From Symbiodinium natans (taxonomy: Eukaryota; Sar; Dinophyceae; Suessiales; Symbiodiniaceae): a DNA stretch of 42,500 bases. The notes under the pieces were generated by a model. It saw only the letters and a list, made by a program, of their open reading frames with translations. It searched no databases and was not told the origin of the DNA. Positions 32,801 through 39,303 of the stretch are shown here, one piece after another. The translations under genes and the position numbers were made by a program. The stretch is from positions 690,297-732,796 of the forward strand of contig CAJNDS010001746.1 in NCBI GenBank assembly GCA_905221605.1. The letters run 5' to 3'. Each line of letters begins with the position of its first letter. Position 1 is the first letter of the stretch.

Positions 32801-35012
32801 TCTCGACCTACAAGGGTACTCGCCTACCGAACTCGATCCGGACGAGGAGATGGCCGTTGCTGAAGAGGATCCGCTTCTAGATGCAAGCGAAGGAGTCGTA
32901 TTAGAAGCCGACGAAGGAGAAGAGATGAGGAGGCCCACAAGACGACTCAAGAGAAAGACAGCGCCCGGAGACGTCGACTGGGACGCTGAACCGCACCAGG
33001 CCATGATCATGAAGCGAGACCTCACGAAGAGAGGGGTGGAAAAGCGCCAAGAGAAGGAGCTGAGGTGGAGCGAGATTCCCAATGACCAGAAGGAGCTCTT
33101 CAAGTCCGCAGAAAGGGTGCAGTGGGATGAACACATCTCCTTCGATGCGCTCGAGGCGGTGTCCCTCGAAACCAGTGACTGGATACGAGAAAATATCTCG
33201 TCTGACCGGATCCTTCGCTGCAGATGGGCCTATAAAGATAAGAACTGGGCCAGGCGAAGGAATGCTGGAGCTGACGCCCCGAACATCCCATGGAAGTGCA
33301 AATCGAAGCTTGTGATCGCCGGGCACACTGACCCCGACCTCGGAAGCTCGCAGTTGACCACCGACGCTCCTACCTTATCACGAACAGGATTGCTTTGTTT
33401 GATGCAACGACTGGCCAACGGACTACGAGAACAAGATCCTTGGACGGTCTCTGCGGGCGACATCAGGTGTGCTTTCCTCACCGGAGGGTACCTGAGGCGA
33501 GAAGAAGAACTCTTTCTTCACCAGCCCAGCACTGGCTTTCCGGGATTACACCCACGGCAACTGGTGCGGATAAAGAAGAACATCTTTGGCCTTGCCACTA
33601 GTCCCCATGAGTGGTGGCAGGACCTGCAAAGTGGAATTCTCGACATGGAGATTGAGCACGAAGACGGGGTGTTCAAGTTCTGCCAGTCCCCCATGGACCC
33701 TTGTGTTTTCGCCCTTCGCAGGTGGGATGGCAAAAAGTTCTCCGGGCGCGCCGTGGCATTCGTCGGCACGCATGTGGACGATCTCTTGGTTGTTGGCCCG
33801 GGAAGCTTAGCCGAGAAGATGAAGGAACAGCTGTCGCGGGCTTTCCCCATCGATAGCTGGGAACAAGATGTCTTCAACTATGTCGGGGTGGAGATCGTAT
33901 GCACCAAGGACAGCGTCAGGGTGAACCAGACGGGCTATGTGGACACTAGGTTGTTCCTTCTGCCTCTTCCAAAGGGGTGTCGTGACGAAGACCTTGCCGG
34001 GGTCGACCTCATCGCCGACAATAGGTCACTCGTGGGGGCCCTCTCCTGGGTCTCCGCTCAAACAAGGCCTGATCTGACTTGTGGAATAAGCCTGGCTCAA
34101 CAAGTCCAGAAAGCCCCGACCTATGGAGACATTCGCTTCACGAACAGCCTATCGATTCGAGCCACTCAATACAGAGATGCTGGCCTGGAGTTCCATCCCC
34201 TGGACCCCGACATGGTCACCCTCGTCTACCACGACGCCGCCTGGGCGAACGCGTTCGAGGGCGACATCGGTGAAGAAGGATTCGAGCTGTATGAGGACGA
34301 CAAGGTTGCCGGCCTTCAACGAGACGTTCCTCCTTCCTTTCATGCTGGGCGGAAGGCTAAAAGGCAGAACTCCAGAGTTGCATCCCAGCTTGGCGGATTG
34401 ATCCTGTTTGCCAACAAGACCAGTATTGGACGTCAAGCCGGCCATGTCAATGTGGTGGACTGGAAAAGCCGAGCAGGACAGCGAGTTTGCAGGAGCACCT
34501 TTGGAGCTGAGACCCAAGCCTGTGTCGAAGGTTTGGAAGGAGGACAGTACGTCAGGTCCTTCTACGAGTCCCTGGTGGAAGGCGAAATCATCGAGGTGCA
34601 GCAGGCCAAAATGCCCCTCCTCTGTTTGAGCGACTGCCGCTCTCTCTATGACCACTTGCACAAGCAAGGGGTGCCCCGTGTCCCGCAGGATCGTCGCCTC
34701 GCGATAGATCTAGCAGCTCTTCGCCAGCAATTGAAATTCGAACGTTGGAGCTCTAAGCTCCCCCTCGCCTGGGTACCGAGTCCAGCTCAATTAGGCGACA
34801 TACTTACAAAGCCTCAAGATTCAAAGTCTTGGTGGGCAAACATTGCTGCGCAGCTGCTTATTCCAGTTGCCTGCGACGAGGGAGATGGCTTAGCCAACAG
34901 AAGGTTTGTCATAGATGGGAGAACCAGTGTGAAGCACAGAGAACTTCTTCGTCCTTTGTATGATGTTTATGATGGTCCTCGTATTGGCATTCAAGAATCA
35001 TCTCCCATCTAG
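26880..35012 (+). CDS. Gag-Pol polyprotein of copia-type retrotransposon
   Basis: 2710 residues. Start ATG is 57 bases after the LTR. Trp/Arg/Asp-rich N-terminus (1-210); Gag core (about 220-385, YLRQIEAWRRMTLLPPQQQG); CCHC knuckle C474-C477-H482-C489; aspartic protease with D528-T-A-C; low-complexity bridge (about 831-1110) over another open frame; 2OG-oxygenase-like domain (about 1200-1352); degenerate Rossmann-like segment (about 1430-1550); integrase zinc site H1604, H1608, C1637, C1640 and catalytic D1667, D1726, E1761; reverse transcriptase with D2194 and HVDD (D2300, D2301); RNase H D2452, E2544, D2585, D2640. All main catalytic residues are present, so the element may be autonomous. 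It copies RNA to DNA and integrates it in the nucleus. The last 27 codons and the TAG stop lie inside the 3' LTR. No Gag/Pol frameshift or stop separates the two parts. Confidence 0.92.
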   Translation: MSIPFDGGDGSVRSGHEPEEPAERGDREDAPPSVTSEGDPWAKQGSWEGRQQSSGAWESRDSEWANWQSRAGHRESGRWECHYQPDSGREGSWTASTEDASNAPRWWRDPWQPQAAPSADGRDGRWDPGLFGHAQEDPWADGRDGRRQGYDYPHRDEVSGTKWTNEDSTTRAWTGWRHFGGGFRSDDQVWDDRPRPQGRPSEKLSVPSFSAEDGDDVGTSARSYLRQIEAWRRMTLLPPQQQGLVLYQHLGGKAWVAAEELDVDQLSSAGGVSYLVSWITARFLDLEITRIGKAFSEFFRRLRRRPGQSIRDYNSEYDRLHARLREVGCNLPEACAAWVYVDRLQLDETAELNLLASVGNSYSLQKLQQAAVIHDRGHRKPWEGAKGKKLHNTHMTDAYDDSDADSLGDEEGEGVAEEVATAYVAFQNAKAKYRDQKKSRGYDVATDKDKGRDGGKEGNAREERIRAMKAKSFCSGCGRRGHWHKDSQCPNNRAAASGDVKEVEVCYNLPSEVFAVKHSKHSLLGITDTACARTVAGTRWLQDYTDALEVLGMKPALHKECEAFRFGAGKVYYSSFYVIVSFELGDKIVEVKTSIISGDIPLLLSKAVLGKLGMIYNVGTGDADFVEVGLRGYRLVTTASGHPAIPIVPAKPAETGDPLLPVEDLRLQSREYMVYAVACAAGSTDRGSSMLNLFHDKKLDPGVKSMLIHPRFQHSTFLSWWQATKVTGDFWVERDDAWIRVHVTPRRAQFNPSTWRTHSSMLRDMLLTSLGDIRSTEAVCCSSEKWLETVVDRWTVESDSESTLPLLWIGRTVLSKSFGRPLPTPSRPAADGASSMRQSPGDQQDDQSAAVGRMQSGGSPGAPLLVGGRTQVMHSRTSASAPGSWSQNDPPSPDEHGAASFTSQGAGNSVRLQDLKGEPPEDDSRQHQHPSGDPDAHRKVEGAAVQGDSEGVRGVVSSGTQFELRPGLRSLRPVVRERQEGQGAELCRDRERHVSTFSSESDFQTGNLGGSDRLIGSDVIDKDRLVGGVSCDLREAEGDPRRSNAQQEASRECRDNQDGGGDRRGSPGGDQAARGPACSAQEQGRVSGSRPWPSVRDSGNSCERRRRQGCCGDFDLQDGITEEEILLASKNNCTYLIAEAEETYEGPLVNPLLSQARNAYVNGDFSFSTCRELLEGARLLRSAMSRGSAFKQQDQDPDKRPHEHTLFGLFTHGGVHGLTKATESNDWVARYVNAFGKFHLPEGTTWTSVSVMCNVAAGVRCDYNNSPDSYNHAISFGQTKGGELWIEEKIEGQEQGLRQDLLWKKDKQGNWIPGTVQSTLGNFKSFKPGLKHAVLPWEGDRWSLVYHTTRSITKIGKEIRDRLRKTGFPLPRKGRQDQSGERQREKKPNKRTRNVLAANASKIGVLLTTLVAAVTSYMCDFGMPEVKPDPIVMFEIGGLDGTSEAVDLGKAVLEPMSWEDYSDPDRQETAYHFVCAASPRELRLHMHDLPSSGCEAVIALISRQLDDGGCVVLQGEDLHGIADKFPEYIRYRQGDGDTAWVVLERKKEAQRTVPSDFPPYSVCVVGEAAEEDERQPADFVGNGSAITFDTAASSLIQGALRRLHQNLGHPRCEDLVRHLRLAGCEPEVLKVAKSLKCQVCDNTSKPKIARPSTVPRMLDFNQCVGADLLFAHDVDDVRHTFLNLVDWGTSYQVVVEIKGTSAPDLERAFNDFWLTPFGPPSTMSVDLEGGLQKGLGRLCDWHNIKVKHVAAQGHWQAGITERQGAWWKDIWERVVHDMSISKNEAHLAATCVTSAKNQLRRRCGHSPFSWVFGRDPRMPEDLLDPDSGEKVTWDVSAESKFQRQMAVRSAARIAFHKSQGDDRLRKALMQRARTTSRPYEIGEPVHFWHQPKNRRRGRWAGPAVVVGNEGGNYWISRNGRCRLTAPEHLRPSGPEEVGELLQMRGVQREVARLLEADLDEDDTYDGDQMVSDLDLDLQGYSPTELDPDEEMAVAEEDPLLDASEGVVLEADEGEEMRRPTRRLKRKTAPGDVDWDAEPHQAMIMKRDLTKRGVEKRQEKELRWSEIPNDQKELFKSAERVQWDEHISFDALEAVSLETSDWIRENISSDRILRCRWAYKDKNWARRRNAGADAPNIPWKCKSKLVIAGHTDPDLGSSQLTTDAPTLSRTGLLCLMQRLANGLREQDPWTVSAGDIRCAFLTGGYLRREEELFLHQPSTGFPGLHPRQLVRIKKNIFGLATSPHEWWQDLQSGILDMEIEHEDGVFKFCQSPMDPCVFALRRWDGKKFSGRAVAFVGTHVDDLLVVGPGSLAEKMKEQLSRAFPIDSWEQDVFNYVGVEIVCTKDSVRVNQTGYVDTRLFLLPLPKGCRDEDLAGVDLIADNRSLVGALSWVSAQTRPDLTCGISLAQQVQKAPTYGDIRFTNSLSIRATQYRDAGLEFHPLDPDMVTLVYHDAAWANAFEGDIGEEGFELYEDDKVAGLQRDVPPSFHAGRKAKRQNSRVASQLGGLILFANKTSIGRQAGHVNVVDWKSRAGQRVCRSTFGAETQACVEGLEGGQYVRSFYESLVEGEIIEVQQAKMPLLCLSDCRSLYDHLHKQGVPRVPQDRRLAIDLAALRQQLKFERWSSKLPLAWVPSPAQLGDILTKPQDSKSWWANIAAQLLIPVACDEGDGLANRRFVIDGRTSVKHRELLRPLYDVYDGPRIGIQESSPI
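29371..30165 (+). CDS. Overlapping ORF with two SAP-like motifs, in the other frame of the polyprotein
   Basis: Open from 29266; the protein-like part begins at the ATG at 29371 (MEPRACGNPP) and ends at TGA 30163-30165, about 264 codons in the +1 frame relative to the polyprotein. It has two helix-turn-helix stretches resembling SAP motifs (MTKAQLLEECNRVGLLVHH; MEQLRLQAKELGIQFVSKTS), then KWKGLQYKEIPKEYGEWCLQ followed by a DFVRFARWYEN stretch (a module I associate with dinoflagellate copia polyproteins), and a C-terminal coiled coil (EIRRLEAQLAVLKNK). The polyprotein frame over these bases is low-complexity Ser/Gly/Arg/Asp/Gln. After the TGA this frame still reads like protein (TPASDEDAKDAVVISTCK) for about 20 codons. 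It may be an overlapping gene, a frameshifted domain or a sequence error. Confidence 0.65.
   Translation: MEPRACGNPPAISKMTKAQLLEECNRVGLLVHHSWSVEELKSCIQEHRQAHQEVGARMTRLHQMNMEQLRLQAKELGIQFVSKTSKGSLLRMIRDNINTPAETLMPIGKWKGLQYKEIPKEYGEWCLQELNSNSDPDFVRFARWYENDKKARERSYVGTGSDMSAPFPRSPTSRPGTSAVATGSSDQMSSTRTDWSVVSAAISEKQRVIPVEATPNKKRAGNAETTRMEAEIDEEALEEIRRLEAQLAVLKNKAGYPGADHGRQ
30480..30935 (+). other. 2OG-Fe(II) oxygenase-like domain inside the polyprotein
   Basis: Polyprotein residues about 1200-1352. It begins HTLFGLFTHGGVHGLTKATE, has the block VRCDYNNSPDSYNHAISFG (D1262), then GGELWIEE, and ends FKPGLKHAVLPWEGDRWSLV (H1332, R1341). The order HxDx(n)Hx(8-10)R is the double-stranded beta-helix signature of prolyl-hydroxylase/TET/JBP-type oxygenases. 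Here the first iron ligand position is Arg1260 instead of His, so activity may be lost or the ligand provided differently. Identification rests on motif order, not on a search. Confidence 0.5.
34917..34923 (+). promoter_or_regulatory. Possible polypurine tract
   Basis: gggagaa lies four bases before the 3' LTR, the position from which plus-strand synthesis is primed. It is short and also lies within coding sequence, so the assignment is weak. Confidence 0.35.
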
Positions 35013-35165
35013 GGCAACCCGGACCCCCTTTTGACTCGTCGCAAGGCCTTCAACTTCCGCAAGGCATGTTCGGCCCATGCAGAGAAAACAGCTGTGGCTG
35101 TGCAGGCGGGCCCCCGGGGGTAGGGTTTTCGGGTTGCTGTCTTGTGGTTCCCTTAGTGTTTCATA
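34928..35165 (+). repeat. 3' LTR
   Basis: Same 238 bases as 26586-26823. Its first 85 bases encode the polyprotein C-terminus and the TAG stop. Confidence 0.93.
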
Positions 35166-35170
35166 CTAAG
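35166..35170. repeat. Target-site duplication (right), ctaag
   Basis: Repeats 26581-26585. It continues into ctaagccctaagcc, so the empty site would have read accctaagccctaag. Confidence 0.85.
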
Positions 35171-35229
35171 CCCTAAGCCTTATGTAAACCCTAAGAGCCC
35201 CAAAACCCTGAGCCTAAACCCCCCCGAAG

Positions 35230-38200
35230 GATCTGATCCAGCAGTGCGACCAGAAGCTCATGCTGGGTGGCCTCGGGGTCAGCGCCTGCGGAGGTTGTGA
35301 GTATGTCGCTTGGACCTTAGGGTGGAGAGTTTCTGTTTTGCTTTTTTTGTGGGGGGGGGGGGGGGGGGGGGGGAGGCGGGGGGGGGGGGAGGCGGGGGGG
35401 GGGGGAGGCGGGGGGGGGGGGAGGGGGGGGGGGGGGGGAGGCGGGGGGGGGGGGGGAGGGGGGATGAGGGTTTAGGGCGTGTGGCGTCTGTGTTGGCCGC
35501 CAGACGGAGGTGCAAGTAGCAGGGGCTGTGCGCTTGCGCGGCTGAGACATGATCTCTGTAGCGTTAGCTCCCCTGCGACCACAGAGACATCATATCCCTG
35601 CCGTAATGCCGATTCCCAAGGCACCTGTGAAAGGGAAGCAGATTCTCAATGCCGACGGAGAGTGCGCAACGGTCGGCAGCAACAAGAACGTGCTGCCTGG
35701 CTGAGAACATTCCCTGCTATGAATCAAATCAGGGTTTCTGGCAGTCTGGCAGTTCATAACTCCATCATATTCAGCGTTTTTTATCGGGATCCAGTTGTAG
35801 TGGGAATCTGCTCTTTCTGTGTCCCTTGAATAAGCGGGGTCGAATAGAGGTGTTGCTTAGACTCACACAGCAGCTCTTCGACTTCAGGTTCAGAGCCCCC
35901 AGTTCCTCCAAGGTACGTGGCGCCCTGCAACGATGGAGACAATCAGAAGCCCCTCGGACCTGCAAAAAGCTGTAAAAGGTGGGTCTTAAGGATTCTTAAG
36001 GGAGTTTGAAGCTCTGAGCGGAGCAGCCTCCCGGAGCATTTCGACTCACCGTTGTCAGTTCTTGCCGAAATTTGCTAAACTTCCGGGTTCTAAGGAACTT
36101 AAACAAAGGTACCATCACAACGAAGCCATATCATACACTATGTAACTATGGCAAGCTTCGTATGGTAACTTCAACTCAAGAGCCCAAAAGAGCTTGGCTC
36201 AGCTTTTTGGAGCCCTCTCAAGTTCTCCCGAAGTTCTCCTTTAGCCCCCTGAGAGGTGGTATTTCGATGGTGAGCAACTGAAGTCGGAAGGCTTGACATC
36301 GAGCTGGCGCCTTGGCCTTCTCCTCTCGTGGCGTCTTTATAATTCGCCTCTACTTGCCAACCTCAAAAGCCTTCTAATGTTGGTAGGGATCTGTTCAACC
36401 TTTGTACGCCCTGATTGTTGGAGAAGTTTCAGGCCCGTTCGGAGCGGCAGAGCCGGGCCATGGTGCTTTAACGCCCATGCGTTTGGGGGTCCGAGCCTGA
36501 TGGCTAGCGCCAAGATCTCCTCAGACTCAACACTACTTGGAGGTTCATGGGTGGATCTAAGGTAGGGGTACCCCAAACAGGGTTATAACTAGCGTTACCC
36601 TACTTGTTCCCCCGTGAATCCCATGAACCTCGAAGTAGCCAGTGCCCTCAACCTCAGGTGCCTCGACAAGCCATCAACTGGCAACCTTTACATGCACAGC
36701 TGCCACACCTATTCCAACCAGAAGTGGCAGCGCGGCTAGGGTTCAGAAATTCAGAATACGGGGTTTGGGGTTTTGGGTTTTGGGTTTGGGTTTGTTGGGG
36801 GGTTTTGGGAGCTTCCAATCTCAGCCCTTTAGGGGCATGTATGCTACACCGACGGTGCGCAGTTTGCAGCAAGCAGCATGTACAACTCGTCTCCTGTTTG
36901 GTGCCGCAGGACTTCTTGGAGGGTTGTAAATACCTTAATTGGGGCTATAAGTGATTAGAACTATAGTTCCCTTACTCATATCCCTACGATGTCCCCTGAT
37001 CCGTTAAGTTGACACGCAGCACCGAGGCGGATTGCTGTGAGAGCTTGAAACATCTCAGCAAGTACAAGATGGCCATTCACGCGAAAACCCCAAAGCCCAC
37101 AACCCTGCGAGAGTCGGTGATTTCTGTGAAGGGGAACCTCGCATTCCAAGATCCTACCTTTTGTCTAGGCGGGCCCATGGGTAATTGCCCTTGCTTGGAT
37201 TGTCCAGAAAACCCTCATTTAGAAATATTGTTCAGAGGTTGTAAGGTTTGGGGTGTGTATTGTTCAGAGGGTTTCTAGCGCCAGGCCAGCTTAGGATAAC
37301 CAGGAGCTCTGAGAAAAGACTCGTGGGCCACACTCTGCTAGCAACTTCTCCCAAGCTGCAGGCGCAATGGGCGACAAGCTAAGCCCTAAACATCCCTAAA
37401 ACCCTAAGCATCCCTAAAGCCCTAAACATCCCTCAACCCTAATACTAATACAATCCCAGCAGCAACAACAGCCAACCGGCTCCCTGGACGCCGTGGAAGC
37501 TGGAAAAGCGCATTTTCTTGCAAACACAGACGTTTTCATCGGCATTTATAGTGTTTTCGCTTGTTTGAAGTACCTCTTTTGCCAGCGTCGAAAAGGGCAA
37601 CTTGGGCCAACAAATATTTTGTGTTGAGCAAACAACAGAGATTACCAAACACAGCAACAAAGCACAACGGCAGCAGTGGTGTGGCAGCGGGCGAGACAAA
37701 CCTAAATCTGATAACCCTGAACCCCAAACCCTGGTGCACTGTCGGCGAGGCTTTTGGCACCCTGCACCCCAAACCCAACCCCAAACCCTACAGTGCGGCG
37801 TATGGGTATCTTGTGACACTAACCCTAGAAAAATTAGGGGTCGCTTCTTGGGTAGGTTTGGCCTTTATTCCTCCTGAACCTCGGAAGGGTGTACTCTAGC
37901 CTGTGCGTACTTTCGGTGGCACTGCTGGGAAATACTCAAGACTTCCCTCTGCCGGGCGTAATGCCCGTATAGAGAGCGCGAGACGCCAAAACACAAAGGG
38001 ACTGTCAATATCGAGGACTTGAACATACCCTGCGAACCAAAACTCCATCCTCAAGCAGCAAGTCTGTTAAAACGAAAGACAATCCCAATAGTGCAAATCA
38101 ACATTGTCATGAAATTTCGGGCGCACCAACCCACGTTTCGGGTTCTCAGGTTAAAAGAATAGCCTTCCCGACATGGCGCTGGTGGCAGTGAGAAATCCCA

Positions 38201-39208
38201 ATCCTTCAGGCATGGATGCTCGCCAAAAGGACGTCATTACCTCCATCCCCCCCCCCCCCAGTTTTGGTAAGTAAGGCTCGCGAAGGATCGTCGCAGGCCA
38301 GAACCCGACGACCCTTCCACGGCATTTTTTGGGAGCTGCCCGGCAACAGCAACAACAAGGAACAAAGAACCCTACACCCGAAGCCCTAGGCCCTAAGCCC
38401 TAAGCCTAATCACCACAAAGACAAGGAAAGAAGAGCACAACAAAGCTCGCAGCATCCTGAACTCTGAAGTTCCAGGTACTTCCTGCCGGAGCACGGTCAC
38501 CTGAAGTCCCGGGATGGCAACGGGTGCGTGGATTCCCTTCATGCCGGCAGCAAGAATATGAGCCTTGCCTTGGAGACCCGCAATAGAGGATCAGGGGGCT
38601 TTGTAGAATTCTTTCAGTAAGGAAACTATAGTCATCATCACTTGCAACCCCAATTCAGGTACTTACAACCCTACTTACGAAGCCCGACAAACAAGTATTG
38701 ATGTGTTGGCCCATCTTGAGAGACCGTGGAGGCCTCCTCATTGTTTTGGATAAATTGTACGGTCGATGGGCTGGCGGACATTTCTATCTTTCTGAGGATT
38801 TTAGAGGATTTCAGAGGCCGTGCATTTTGGCGGGCTGCAGCGAGTTGGAGCTCTAGCAGTAGACGCACAGGAGGCTGCCGAGAGTATTGCTGTCTTTTTT
38901 CCGCCTGGCGCGGCAAACAGTGACAGAAAAGATATCGAGCTCAGGTATGTCAGCAACTGCCCATGGAGCGATCGGTTGGAATGGACTTGGCGCCAAGATG
39001 CGCCTAGAACACATTCAAGGTCGAGTCGAATTAAATTCTTAAGTTGCTGCAGGGCTTCGCCCAGATCCCGACCCTCTTCTATCGACCCCATAATAATCGG
39101 AGCATAAGGACCCCCCCCCCCCCCCCCCAAAGATTTCACGAAGCCGTCGCTCCCAAGTCAAGTAAGTGTCTTAGGCAAGGTGTCGGACTCCCAAGCAAAG
39201 AGTGAGCC

Positions 39209-39303
<95 letters not shown>

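Larger units (their letters stand above)
26586..35165 (+). mobile_element. Complete Ty1/copia-type LTR retrotransposon
   Basis: An 8580-bp element with 238-bp LTRs, a primer-binding site, one intact 2710-codon ORF and a 5-bp target duplication. Integrase precedes reverse transcriptase, the Ty1/copia order. The two LTRs read as identical base for base, and no stop interrupts the ORF, so insertion was recent. It lies in an intron of the plus-strand lectin gene, in the same orientation, within CCCTAAG-type telomere-like repeats. Without the element that intron would be about 380 bp. Copia-type elements with extra modules between protease and integrase are typical of dinoflagellates. Confidence 0.93.

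Noticed and set aside
35260-35550. Poly-Gly and poly-Pro ORFs
   Set aside because: Translations of the G tract.
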